A stretch of 64,000 nucleotides of DNA from CAZAPG01 sp964486935 (GTDB lineage Bacteria > Chloroflexota > Anaerolineae > 4572-78 > J111). The DNA lies in contig CAZAPG010000017.1 of assembly GCA_964486935.1 (NCBI GenBank), forward strand, positions 1 through 64,000. Direction: 5' to 3'. The notes below the pieces were generated by a model. It saw nothing but the letters and a program-made list of their open reading frames with translations, was not told the DNA's origin and did not search any database. Made by a program: the position numbers and the translations under genes. Shown here one piece after another: positions 42,576-51,710 of this stretch (position 1 is the stretch's first letter; every line of letters begins with the position of its first letter).

Positions 42576-43682
42576 ATGAACAGCTTTGATCCAATACCAT
42601 ATCTGGAAAAACTAGAAGCGTTGATTGACGTGGAGCACGTTCTGGCCGCCGAGGCCCGCCAGCAGGCCGCCTGGCGCTTTGAGCCGGTCGACCGGCGGCC
42701 CACCATTATTACCGTGCGCGATGATTGGGGCCATCATCAGCACGATTTTCCGCCCGGCTGGATTCGCATTCCTTACAGCCAAACCTACCGCGACCCGGCC
42801 AAAATGCTCATCTCCGAATTGACCCGCGCTTATGAGGGCGCGCTGTTAAAAGATGACCGCTCCTACACCATCCGGGCCAATTATGGCCTGATTGTGCTGG
42901 CCTCGATGGTGGGCTGCCCCTACTGGCAAGACCAGGAAAATATGCCCTGGGCCGAGGCGTTTACCAACGTAGACGACGTGCGGCGGATGCTGGATGCAGG
43001 TCTGCCCCATATGAGCAGCGGCATCGCCGGCCAGATTTGGGAAACCGAACAATACTTCAAGGAGATGCTGGCTCCTTACCCCAAACTCAGCCAGACCGTT
43101 CGCATCGGCTGCCCCGACGCCCAGGGGCCGTTCAACACGGCGGTCAATATTGCCGGGGTCAACGTTTACTACCTGGTCAACGATGAGCCGGAGCTGGTTC
43201 ACCGCCTGATGCGCTTCTCTACCGACCTGTATCTGGCCGTCATCCGCCACCACAAGCAGTTGATGAACGAGCCGATGGACGTGGGCTACTCCTTCTCGTA
43301 CAAAATTCGGGGCGGCGGGCGGATGTCCGATGACTCGGCGGTGATGATGTCGGGCGCCATGTACGGGGAGTTTGTAAAACCCTACAACGCCGAAGCCTGC
43401 CAGGCCACCGAAGGCGCCTTGCTGCACTTCTGCGGCAAGGGCAACCAGTTTTTTGAGCATATGGTTGGCACCGCCGGCGTCAGCGCCATTCAATTTGGCA
43501 ACCCGGAAATGCAGGACTTCTCCGCCCGCTACGACATCGCCAAAAAAGCGAAAATTTGCCTGCTATGGGATGGCGACCTGCCCGCCGAATTCGACGACAT
43601 CACTACAGGCGTTGTACACAAACAGATCTGCAAAAGCTGGGCCGAGGCCGAGGCCGCATCTAAAAAGCTGGCCGCCCGTTAA
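42576..43682 (+). CDS. URO-D-superfamily protein (first of a pair)
   Basis: 368 aa. It belongs to the uroporphyrinogen decarboxylase/MtaA-like TIM-barrel superfamily by overall pattern. It has H284-F-C286 and a later C328, fitting the zinc-binding H-x-C-Xn-C of methyltransferase members. No corrinoid-binding protein is encoded nearby, so methyl transfer is unproven. It is followed after 15 bp by a second URO-D-like gene with little sequence similarity. Such pairs occur in sugar clusters of uncultured bacteria, where their role is not established. Confidence 0.72.
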   Translation: MNSFDPIPYLEKLEALIDVEHVLAAEARQQAAWRFEPVDRRPTIITVRDDWGHHQHDFPPGWIRIPYSQTYRDPAKMLISELTRAYEGALLKDDRSYTIRANYGLIVLASMVGCPYWQDQENMPWAEAFTNVDDVRRMLDAGLPHMSSGIAGQIWETEQYFKEMLAPYPKLSQTVRIGCPDAQGPFNTAVNIAGVNVYYLVNDEPELVHRLMRFSTDLYLAVIRHHKQLMNEPMDVGYSFSYKIRGGGRMSDDSAVMMSGAMYGEFVKPYNAEACQATEGALLHFCGKGNQFFEHMVGTAGVSAIQFGNPEMQDFSARYDIAKKAKICLLWDGDLPAEFDDITTGVVHKQICKSWAEAEAASKKLAAR

Positions 43683-43697
43683 CAAAAGGAGACGCCT

Positions 43698-44816
43698 ATG
43701 ACAACCCCGTGGGAAAGATTTAAGCAAGCCGCCCGGCTCGAGGAGCCGGAGCAGGTGCCGGTGGCCTTTATTGTGGATAGCCCCTGGCTGCCCGGCTACG
43801 CCGAAATCAACACCCTGGATTTCTTTTTACTGCCCGACAAATGGTTTGAGATTCACCGGGGGCTGATAGACCGCTTCCCCGACGCGGTCTGGATTCCCGG
43901 TTTTTGGGTGGAGTACGGTATGGCCGCCGAACCCTCGGCGTTTGGCGCGCGGATTCATTTTCATCACGACCGGCCGCCCTCCATTATGCCGGTTACTACC
44001 AGCATTGACCATTGGGCCAACGCGCCACTGCCCAACGTTAAAGAGGATGGCTTTATGCCGCTCACTCTGCGGCTGTATGAGCACGCCGAAGCCCGGCTGC
44101 AGGCCGAAGGGCTGGGCATCAAAATGGTGGCCGCCCGCGGCCCGATGGTCACCGCCGGCTGGATTATGGGCATCACCGATTTGATGACCGGTCTCATTTC
44201 CCACCCCAAAGAAATCAGCAGATTTCTGGAAACCGTCACCACCACCATTATCCACTGGTTACGCGCCCAACTGGAGACCCTGACCGCGCCGGAAGGCATT
44301 ATGCTGCTGGACGATATTGTGGGAATGGTCTCGGTAGACCATTACAATGAATTTGTGGCCCCCCATTTGCAGCGCATCTTCAACGAGTTTGAGGGACTCA
44401 TCAGAATTTACCACAACGACACCCCCTGCCCCCATCTCTTCCCCGCCCTGGCCGGGGCCAATTTCGACGTGTTCAACTTCACCCACACCGTCGATATTGC
44501 CACGGTTAAAGCCCAAATGGGCCATCGAGTGGCTTTGATGGGCAATGTGCCGCCGCTAAATGTCGCGGTGCGGGAGTCGCCGGAGGTGGTGGCCGAGTGG
44601 TCGAAAACTTGCCTGGACAAAGCCGCCCCCGGCGGGGGGATGATACTGTCGGTAGGTGGCGGCGTATCGCCCGGAATGCCCGCCGAAAATATGGACGCCA
44701 TGCTGCAAGCGGCCCGCGTCTGGAAAAAATCAGAGGTCAAAATAACCGTCTCGCAAAGCGAGAGCAGCGCGGAACCCAAACCGAGCAGCCGGCGGCCTCG
44801 CCCGCGCCGAAACTAA
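43698..44816 (+). CDS. URO-D-superfamily protein (second of a pair)
   Basis: 372 aa with a strong AAAAGGAG ribosome-binding site. URO-D-like TIM barrel: PWERFKQAARLEEPEQVPV at the N-terminus, YHNDTPCPHLFPAL near residue 235 and ILSVGGGVSPGMPAENMDAML near 315. This is the end pattern of URO-D and coenzyme M methyltransferase relatives. The last 25 residues are a basic, low-complexity tail (PKPSSRRPRPRRN) unlike family norms. Function unknown, and proximity to the enolase-superfamily gene (3 bp later) suggests one operon. Confidence 0.72.
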   Translation: MTTPWERFKQAARLEEPEQVPVAFIVDSPWLPGYAEINTLDFFLLPDKWFEIHRGLIDRFPDAVWIPGFWVEYGMAAEPSAFGARIHFHHDRPPSIMPVTTSIDHWANAPLPNVKEDGFMPLTLRLYEHAEARLQAEGLGIKMVAARGPMVTAGWIMGITDLMTGLISHPKEISRFLETVTTTIIHWLRAQLETLTAPEGIMLLDDIVGMVSVDHYNEFVAPHLQRIFNEFEGLIRIYHNDTPCPHLFPALAGANFDVFNFTHTVDIATVKAQMGHRVALMGNVPPLNVAVRESPEVVAEWSKTCLDKAAPGGGMILSVGGGVSPGMPAENMDAMLQAARVWKKSEVKITVSQSESSAEPKPSSRRPRPRRN

Positions 44817-44819
44817 CCG

Positions 44820-45935
44820 ATGAAAATTACGCAGCTTGACCCATTTATTTTGCACGTGCCCGTCACCGGCGGCCAGATTGCCGACAGCACCCATCAAGTG
44901 AGCTATTGGGGCGCGCCGGGCGTCATCATCCACACCGATGCCGGCATTTCCGGCTACGGCTACACCGGCACCCACGGCCACCTGCCCACCGACCGCCTCA
45001 TCACCGATTGCATTGCCCACACCTACGGCCCGCTGCTGCTGGGGGAAGAGCCGCTGGAAGTGGGGTATCTGTGGCAAAAGCTGGCCCATTTTCCGCCGGC
45101 GCAATGGGTGGGGCGCAGCGGTATCATCCAACTGGCCCTCAGCGGGGTTGATATTGCGCTGTGGGATATCAAGGCCAAAGTCGCCGGCCTGCCCTTGTGG
45201 AAGCTGTTGGGCGGCAGCGCGTCGAAAAAAATTGAGGGCTACAACACCGACGGCGGCTGGCTTAACTGGCCGCTGGAGCAACTGGTGGCCGACTGCCGGG
45301 AGTCGGTGGAGACGCGCGGCTACCGGGCCGTCAAAATCAAAGTGGGCAGCCCCAACCCGGCTGACGACCTGCCGCGCATCGAGGCCGCGCGTAACGCCAT
45401 CGGCCCCCGCGCCCGCCTGATGGTTGACGCCAACGGCCGCTGGGATGTACCCACCGCGCTCAACATTGGACGTCATTTTGCCGATTTTGACGTTTACTGG
45501 TTTGAGGAGCCGGTCTGGTATGATGACGTGGCCGGGCACGCCACGCTGGCCCGCAAACTGGCAACGCCCATTGCCCTGGGCGAGCAGCTTTACACGCTGG
45601 ACAGCTTTCGCCAATTTATCGGGGCCGGGGCCGTTCATTTTGTGCAGCCCGACGCCGTGCGGCTGGCCGGCATTACCGAATGGTGGCAGGCAGCCGATTT
45701 GGCCCTGGCCCACCGGCTGCCGGTTGTCCCTCACATTGGCGATATGATGCAGGTTCATCTGCACCTGAGCTTGGCTCACCCGGCCTGCCGCCTGCTGGAA
45801 TACATCCCCTGGCTGCGCGACTGTTTTGAGGAGCCGGCCACCGTCGTGGATGGTTATTTTGTCGCCCCGCAATTGCCGGGCGCAGGTACCACGCTGAAGG
45901 AGGAGGCGTTGGAAAAGTACAACGCGCTCAGGTGA
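44820..45935 (+). CDS. Mandelate racemase/muconate lactonizing enzyme family protein (enolase superfamily)
   Basis: 371 aa. Catalytic pattern of the mandelate racemase subgroup: KIK (K172, K174) on the second strand, metal ligands D203, E229 and E255, and general base H305. Members dehydrate or epimerise sugar acids. With UxaC, UxaE and the UxuB-like SDR encoded later, an acid-sugar dehydratase such as for mannonate is a candidate role, because no UxuA is visible. Galactonate or galactarate dehydratase are alternatives. Confidence 0.85.
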   Translation: MKITQLDPFILHVPVTGGQIADSTHQVSYWGAPGVIIHTDAGISGYGYTGTHGHLPTDRLITDCIAHTYGPLLLGEEPLEVGYLWQKLAHFPPAQWVGRSGIIQLALSGVDIALWDIKAKVAGLPLWKLLGGSASKKIEGYNTDGGWLNWPLEQLVADCRESVETRGYRAVKIKVGSPNPADDLPRIEAARNAIGPRARLMVDANGRWDVPTALNIGRHFADFDVYWFEEPVWYDDVAGHATLARKLATPIALGEQLYTLDSFRQFIGAGAVHFVQPDAVRLAGITEWWQAADLALAHRLPVVPHIGDMMQVHLHLSLAHPACRLLEYIPWLRDCFEEPATVVDGYFVAPQLPGAGTTLKEEALEKYNALR

Positions 45936-45937
45936 AG

Positions 45938-45978
45938 CGTATTGCGTGTTCCATAGACCTACGGAATACGCAACACGC
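45938..45978. repeat. Imperfect inverted repeat related to 37569-37611
   Basis: GCGTATTGCGTGTTCC (45938-45953) faces GGAATACGCAACACGC (45963-45978), with two mismatches over 16 bp. It lies between the enolase-family and AGE genes. Confidence 0.65.
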
Positions 45979-46007
45979 CAACCCTTTATCAATTTAAAGA
46001 GGTTATC

Positions 46008-47189
46008 ATGCAAATCACCCCCCGTTTCATAGATTTACTCGCCATTTACCGGGCCGAACTGCTGGAGCGAACCGTGCCGTTCTGGCTCGAACACGCCATT
46101 GATTGGGATAACGGCGGTATTTTAACCTGCATCTCCGATGAGGGGCAGGTGCTCAGTACCGATAAATATATGTGGTCCCAACTGCGGGCCATCTGGACCT
46201 TCTCGGCGTTGTACAACAAGATTGAAGCCAGAACCGAATGGCTGGATGTCGCCCGGCACATTTTCAACTTTGTTAAAGGCTGTGGCCGCGATGATGATGG
46301 CCAATGGGTCTTTTGTGTTGACCAGGCCGGCAACATTTTACAGGGCGCCACCAGCATCTACGCCGACGGCTTTGCCATTTACGGCCTCACCGAACTGGCC
46401 CGCGCCACCGGCGACTCCGAAGCCATTGACCTGGCCCTGCAAACTTACCAGAATGTGCAGCAGCGGCTGGCCGCGCCCGGCTCCTACCAAACCGATCCCT
46501 ATCCGCTGCCCGAAGGCGTCAAGGCTCACGGTATCTCGATGATTTTCTCACAGGTGTTTAGCGAGTTGGGCTACCTGCTCAACCGGCAGGACATTATCGA
46601 CGCCAGCCTGCACCACGCCCGCGAGGTGATGGATGTTTACCGCCGGCCCAACCGCAAGTTGCTGTTTGAATTTGCCAGTCTCGACAACTCGCTCATCAAC
46701 TCGCCGCGCGGGCGGGCGGTGGTGCCAGGTCACGCCATCGAGTCGATGTGGTTTATGATTCATATTTTTCAACGCCTTGGCAACGATGAACGCATCCGCC
46801 AGGCGATTGAAACCATCAAATGGCATATCGAGTTTGGTTGGGACGAGGAGTACGGCGGCATTTTGCTTGCCCGCGACGCCGAGGGCGGCGACCCCTGGTG
46901 GAGTTTTGCCGACTCCAAATTGTGGTGGCCCCACACCGAGAGCCTCTACGCCCTGCTGCTGGCCTACCAAATTTCCGGCCAGCCGTGGTGCCTGGATTGG
47001 TTTGAGCGCGTTCACAATTATGCCTTCAGCCACTATCCCGTACCCGGCCACGGAGAATGGACCCAGAAGTTGGACCGCCGGGGTCAAAAATTTACCCAAA
47101 CCGTGGCCCTGCCGGTTAAAGACCCCTTCCATCTGCCTCGCGGGCTTATCTACTGCGTTCAGGTATTGGAGCGATTGGCCCAGGCCTGA
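46008..47189 (+). CDS. AGE-family (N-acylglucosamine 2-epimerase-like) enzyme
   Basis: 393 aa with an alpha6/alpha6-barrel pattern. Typical features include TDKYMWSQLRAIWTFSALY, PRGRAVVPGHAIESMW with its conserved histidine, and KLWWPHTESLYALL, where a second histidine acts in catalysis. Family enzymes epimerise GlcNAc to ManNAc, or isomerise mannose, cellobiose or related sugars. In this locus an amino-sugar or oligosaccharide epimerase is plausible. AGAGG precedes the ATG. Confidence 0.88.
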   Translation: MQITPRFIDLLAIYRAELLERTVPFWLEHAIDWDNGGILTCISDEGQVLSTDKYMWSQLRAIWTFSALYNKIEARTEWLDVARHIFNFVKGCGRDDDGQWVFCVDQAGNILQGATSIYADGFAIYGLTELARATGDSEAIDLALQTYQNVQQRLAAPGSYQTDPYPLPEGVKAHGISMIFSQVFSELGYLLNRQDIIDASLHHAREVMDVYRRPNRKLLFEFASLDNSLINSPRGRAVVPGHAIESMWFMIHIFQRLGNDERIRQAIETIKWHIEFGWDEEYGGILLARDAEGGDPWWSFADSKLWWPHTESLYALLLAYQISGQPWCLDWFERVHNYAFSHYPVPGHGEWTQKLDRRGQKFTQTVALPVKDPFHLPRGLIYCVQVLERLAQA

Positions 47190-47204
47190 GAAAGCAAATG
47201 TTCT

Positions 47205-48530
47205 GTGAACAACGTGCAATCACCCAATCGCCTGCCCACCGCCCGTATTCTGCGCACCTGGTGGCCGCTGGCCGGAAGCTGGCTGCTGATGACCACCGAA
47301 CTGCCGCTCATCAGCGCGGTCATTGCCCGGCTGGTCGAACCGGAAATCAATCTGGCCGCCTGGGGTATTATTTTTGCCGTGTCAACCATTGTGCAATCAC
47401 CCAGCACCATGCTGCTGGCGGCTTCAACCGCCTTGAGCACAGATTGGGAATCATACCGCCGGCTGCGCCGTTACATGCTCATTACCGTCACCATCCTCAC
47501 CGGCCTGCATATTTTAATTGCTTTTACCCCGCTCTATTTTGTGGTTATGGAGCGCGTGCTGGGCGTACCGCCCGAAATTGTAGCGCCGGCCCGGCTGGGG
47601 CTGATGATTATGACCCCCTGGACGGCGGGCACCGCCTTTCGCCGTTTTCAGCAGGGCGTGCTCATTCGGTTTGACCACTCCCGCACCGTCATTTGGGGGT
47701 CGCTTATTCGGGTAGCAGCCGATGGCGCGCTCTTGTTGTTGGGTTATCTATGGGGCGGGCTGTCCGGCGTTGTGGTTGGCGCGGCGGCCATCATTACCGG
47801 CGTAATCAGCGAGGCGGTATACGCCGGCTGGCGAGTCCGCCCGGTGCTGCGCGACCAGTTAAAACCGGCTGTCCCCACCGGCTCAATGCTCACTTTTGGC
47901 GCATTTCTCAATTTTTACCTGCCGCTGGCGGTGATGGTGCTGCTGCTTATGGCCGTTCAGCCGATGGTCAGCGCCGGCCTCAGCCGGATGCCGCGCCCGC
48001 TGGACTCGCTGGCGGTCTGGCCGGTGGTTTTTGGCCTGCTGCTGATGTGGCAAAGCGCGGGCATCTCCTACAACGAGGCGGTGATTGCCCTGCTGGACCA
48101 GCCCCACGCCGTGCCGGGATTGCGCCGCTTTACCACGCTGCTCGTCATTATTACCACCGCGCTGCTGCTGGTGATGACCATCACTCCGCTGGCTGCGCTC
48201 TGGTTCAAATACGTGGCCGGCCTGAGTCCGGCGCTGGTCGAGCTGGCCCAAAAAGCGTTGTGGCTGGGGCTGCTGCTGCCCGGCCTGCGGGTGCTGCAAA
48301 GCTGGTATCAGGGCGCTATCACCTACAGCCGCCACACCCGGGGCATCACCGAAGCCGTGGTCATCTTTTTACTTATCAGCAGCGCGGTTTTGTGGGGCGG
48401 CGTCTGGTGGGGGCAGATGACCGGCCTGTATGTCGGTTTAATCGCCCTGACCGCCGGTCTGGTAGCCCAGGCCCTGTGGCTGGCCTATCGAGCGCGGCCG
48501 GTGCTGCAAGCCGTGCTGTCGCCCCGTTAA
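47205..48530 (+). CDS. Multi-pass membrane protein of the MOP/MATE-like type
   Basis: 441 aa, GTG start (47205), about twelve hydrophobic helices. Sequence features (WWPLAGSWLLMTTELPLISAVIARL, FRRFQQGVLIRFDHSRTVIWGS) recall the MATE/flippase superfamily, especially ANKH-like members. It lacks enough signature for a firm family call. Its position between an epimerase and a sulfatase suggests transport of a sugar, organic acid or lipid-linked product. Confidence 0.6.
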   Translation: MNNVQSPNRLPTARILRTWWPLAGSWLLMTTELPLISAVIARLVEPEINLAAWGIIFAVSTIVQSPSTMLLAASTALSTDWESYRRLRRYMLITVTILTGLHILIAFTPLYFVVMERVLGVPPEIVAPARLGLMIMTPWTAGTAFRRFQQGVLIRFDHSRTVIWGSLIRVAADGALLLLGYLWGGLSGVVVGAAAIITGVISEAVYAGWRVRPVLRDQLKPAVPTGSMLTFGAFLNFYLPLAVMVLLLMAVQPMVSAGLSRMPRPLDSLAVWPVVFGLLLMWQSAGISYNEAVIALLDQPHAVPGLRRFTTLLVIITTALLLVMTITPLAALWFKYVAGLSPALVELAQKALWLGLLLPGLRVLQSWYQGAITYSRHTRGITEAVVIFLLISSAVLWGGVWWGQMTGLYVGLIALTAGLVAQALWLAYRARPVLQAVLSPR

Positions 48531-48549
48531 TCTCAAGAGGAGTTTTTCA

Positions 48550-49959
48550 ATGCGTCCACCCAACCTGCTCTTTTTAATCACCGACCAGCAGCGGGCCGAC
48601 ACCACCGAAACGTCCACCCTCTGCCAGATGCCCCACCTGGCGCAACTGGCCACCGGCGGCGCGCAATTTAGCCGCTGCTACGCGCCCAATCCCATCTGCT
48701 CGCCCACGCGGGCCAGCCTGCTCACCGGCCTGCTGCCCCACAGCCACGGCATGGTCGATGTGACCCACGCCGTGGAACCCTACCGGGCCGAGTTGAAAGC
48801 CGACCTGCCATTTTGGAGCCAAACGCTGCAAACATCCGGCTACTACACCGGCTACTATGGCAAATGGCACATTGAGCGCAGCAACCGGCTGGAGAATTTT
48901 GGCTTCAATGAGTACGATGTGGCCAGTTACCAGCAAAAGCTGGGGCTGGTGGAGCAAAGCGAGCCGCTGAACCCTTGCGGCCGGGTGCGGCAAAAGGGTT
49001 ACAAGGATTTTCTGCTGTATGGCGTCAATGATGAGCCGGTTGAGTCTACCGCCGAGTACCGGCTCTACTCAGCCGGCATCGAATTTGTGGAGCGGGCCGC
49101 CCGGCAGCCCGACCAGCCCTGGGCGCTCTTTCTGAGCAGCGAGGCCCCGCACGACCCGTATGTGGCGCCGCGCAGCTACTACCAGCGCTACAACCCTGCC
49201 GCCATCCCCCGCCCGGCCAGTTTTGATGATGACCTGTCGCACCGGCCCGGCATCTATCGCCGGGCGCAGCGCGTCTGGCAGCAACTGGAGTGGCCCGATT
49301 TTGCCCAGGCCATCGCCTGCTACTACGCCCTCTGCTCCCTGGTTGACGACCAGATTGGGCGGCTGCTGGCAACGCTGCGGCAACTGGGCCAACTGGATAA
49401 CACATTGATTGTGTTTACGTCTGACCACGGCGACTACATGGGCGCACACCGGCTGATGCTCAAGGGCATCCCCGCCTTTGATGACGCCTACCGCGTGCCG
49501 CTGATTCTGGCCGGGCCGGGCGTTCCCGCCGGGCGGCGCGTCGAGCAAATTGTCAGCCTGCTCGACCTGGCCCCGACGCTGGCGCAATTGACCACCGGCG
49601 GCAACTTTGCCGGCCACGGCCGCTCGCTGCTGCCGCTGTTGCAATCGAGCCGGCCGGAGTGGCCAAACGAAGCCTTTGCCGAATGTCACGGCCAGCGCTT
49701 TTTCTACACCCAGCGCATCCTGTGGCGCGACAACTTCAAATACGTTTTCAATGGCTTTGATGAGGATGAGTTGTACGACCTGTCCGCCGACCCGCATGAG
49801 CTGCGCAACCTGGCCGTCGAGCCGGAGTTTGGGCCGGTGTTAGAGTCAATGGCGGCCGGCATGTGGCAAATCATCCGCGAGACCGGCGATTACAATATGT
49901 ATCAGGCCCAATACGGCATGTTTCGCTTTGCGCCGGTCGGGCCGGAAGTGGGTAGCTGA
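48550..49959 (+). CDS. Cytoplasmic-type sulfatase (type I, formylglycine-dependent)
   Basis: 469 aa. The sulfatase signature C50-S-P52-T-R54 (CSPTRASLLTG) provides the cysteine that is oxidised to formylglycine. The metal-binding DQQ (D12) and YYGKWH are present, and TSDHGDYMGAHRLMLKG supplies the remaining ligands. There is no signal peptide (MRPPNLLFLI), so it should act inside the cell on an imported sulfated sugar. No formylglycine-generating or anSME enzyme is adjacent. The radical SAM protein at 1669-2730 is not clearly one. Confidence 0.92.
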   Translation: MRPPNLLFLITDQQRADTTETSTLCQMPHLAQLATGGAQFSRCYAPNPICSPTRASLLTGLLPHSHGMVDVTHAVEPYRAELKADLPFWSQTLQTSGYYTGYYGKWHIERSNRLENFGFNEYDVASYQQKLGLVEQSEPLNPCGRVRQKGYKDFLLYGVNDEPVESTAEYRLYSAGIEFVERAARQPDQPWALFLSSEAPHDPYVAPRSYYQRYNPAAIPRPASFDDDLSHRPGIYRRAQRVWQQLEWPDFAQAIACYYALCSLVDDQIGRLLATLRQLGQLDNTLIVFTSDHGDYMGAHRLMLKGIPAFDDAYRVPLILAGPGVPAGRRVEQIVSLLDLAPTLAQLTTGGNFAGHGRSLLPLLQSSRPEWPNEAFAECHGQRFFYTQRILWRDNFKYVFNGFDEDELYDLSADPHELRNLAVEPEFGPVLESMAAGMWQIIRETGDYNMYQAQYGMFRFAPVGPEVGS

Positions 49960-50000
49960 GGAGCGAGGAGTGACTGATAACGAAGGACCGCGAAAAGCGT

Positions 50001-50055
50001 GACAAATGACCAATGATAAATGACCAATGACCAAGGACAAATAACCAATGACCAT
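50001..50055. repeat. Degenerate short tandem repeat running into the uxaE start codon
   Basis: Variants of AATGACCA and ACAAATGACC repeat about five times from 50001 and the last unit includes the ATG at 50048. No Shine-Dalgarno sequence is visible. Confidence 0.7.
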
Positions 50056-51598
50056 TCAACTGCTGACTTATTTAAATGCAGATATATTGACCCCGCCATT
50101 GCCGGCGTTGGAAGCGCAGCAACTGGCCGGTGAATTGACCCAACTGGCCGGGGTGCAGGTCTACCCCACCTCGATTACGGCGGCGCAGCAATCGCTCTTC
50201 TTTTTAGGCCGGGCCGAAACCGAAAAACATCTGGGCGTACTCTCGACCGAACCGGAAACGGGCCGGATGTTTGAAGGTCACACCAAATCCATTCCGGCAG
50301 AGGGCACAGAACTCTATCTGACCGTTGGCCCGACGACGGCGGGCAATGCGGCGGTGCTGCGCGGGCGGCTGCCCTTTTTGGTAGCGCAGCCGCTGGGGCT
50401 GCGTAAATCCGCCGGCTGCGGCGACCGGCTGGGGCTGGCGACCCCCGGTCACATTCGGGCTGCGCGCAAATCGTCAATGGCCCCCATTTTGGCCCAGCAA
50501 TCTATCCGCGAGAATACCCGCACGGGCCGCACCCCCCAACAGGTGATGGACGACGCCATGTGGGGCGTCTTTCAAGAGGGCTGGCGCGATGGCTTTGGCG
50601 CAGACGCCGACCATCTCAAAACCACTGCCGATATTGATGTTTGCGCCGCCGCCGGGTACACCTTTTACACCATCGACCCCGGCGAACACGTGGATGACAG
50701 CGCCAACGCCGCCCCTTCCGGCGCGCTGGAGCAAATGGTCGACGCGCTGCCCTGGCTGGCGCTGAATAGCAATCCGCAGGATTTGATGCAGCGGCTGGCT
50801 GATAAAGTTGTTGACCTGGGCGATTTTGGCCTGACCATCAGCCGGGAGGAGTTGCTGCGGGCCGCCGCCAAATATGGCCGCGCCGTGGCCCATACCGTGG
50901 GGATGTATCGCCACCTGGCCGAAGTAATGGCAACACGCCCCTTTGAGCTGGAGATGAGCGTTGACGAGACCGAAACCGTAACCACCCTGGCCGAGCACGT
51001 CTACATTGTCAGCGAGTTGAAACGGCTGGGGGTCAACTGGGTCAGCCTGGCCCCGCGCTACCTGGGCAGCTTTGAAAAAGGCGTGGATTATATTGGCGAC
51101 CTGGCCCGGTTTGAGCAATCTCTGGCGCAGCACGTGGCCGTAGCCCAGACTTTTGGTCCCTACAAACTCAGCCTGCACTCCGGCTCCGACAAGTTCAGCA
51201 TTTACCCCATTGCCGCCAGAGTGGCCGGCGAGTTGGTTCACCTGAAAACCGCCGGCACCAGCTATCTGGAGGCGCTGCGGGCGATTGCCTTGCTGAACCC
51301 GGCCCTGTTTCGGGAGATTGCCGCCTTTGCCCGGCAGCGTTACCCCACCGACCGGGCCAGCTACCACGTTTCGGCTCAGGTAGACAAAATGCCGGCCCTG
51401 GCTGGCCTCTCGGACCAGCAGTTGCCCCGCCTGCTGGACAACTTTGACGCCCGCGAGATTTTGCACGTAACCTTTGGCTCGGTGCTGCATGACGAGTCCT
51501 TCCGGCAACCCTTTTTTGATACCCTGCGCCGCAACGAAGAAACCTACTACCGCATTCTGGAGACCCACTTTGACCGGCATCTGCAACCGTTTGGGTAA
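50048..51598 (+). CDS. uxaE: Tagaturonate epimerase-like protein (UxaE family)
   Basis: 516 aa. Overall sequence and length fit the tagaturonate epimerase family known from Thermotoga, which interconverts D-tagaturonate and D-fructuronate. Recognisable segments are GADADHLKTTADIDVCAAAGYTFYTIDPGEHV, FELEMSVDETETVTT, and KLSLHSGSDKFSIYP, rich in metal-binding acidic and histidine residues. The start codon sits inside a short tandem repeat, without a visible ribosome-binding site. It lets galacturonate join the glucuronate route. Confidence 0.8.
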   Translation: MTIQLLTYLNADILTPPLPALEAQQLAGELTQLAGVQVYPTSITAAQQSLFFLGRAETEKHLGVLSTEPETGRMFEGHTKSIPAEGTELYLTVGPTTAGNAAVLRGRLPFLVAQPLGLRKSAGCGDRLGLATPGHIRAARKSSMAPILAQQSIRENTRTGRTPQQVMDDAMWGVFQEGWRDGFGADADHLKTTADIDVCAAAGYTFYTIDPGEHVDDSANAAPSGALEQMVDALPWLALNSNPQDLMQRLADKVVDLGDFGLTISREELLRAAAKYGRAVAHTVGMYRHLAEVMATRPFELEMSVDETETVTTLAEHVYIVSELKRLGVNWVSLAPRYLGSFEKGVDYIGDLARFEQSLAQHVAVAQTFGPYKLSLHSGSDKFSIYPIAARVAGELVHLKTAGTSYLEALRAIALLNPALFREIAAFARQRYPTDRASYHVSAQVDKMPALAGLSDQQLPRLLDNFDAREILHVTFGSVLHDESFRQPFFDTLRRNEETYYRILETHFDRHLQPFG

Positions 51599-51624
51599 TC
51601 TGTGGGAGTAAGTTGCTTTCGCCG

Positions 51625-51654
51625 GCCAAAGCGTTGCTTTGGCGTTCCTTTTTT
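51625..51654 (+). terminator. Rho-independent terminator after uxaE
   Basis: GCCAAAGC and GCTTTGGC form a perfect 8-bp stem with a GTT loop, followed by GTTCC and a run of six T. It may partially separate uxaE from the following three genes. Confidence 0.7.
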
Positions 51655-51710
51655 CATTCTCGGCGCTGCGCCGCAGGCTCGGTCACACTCCCTGAATTCA
51701 GGAGGAAGAT

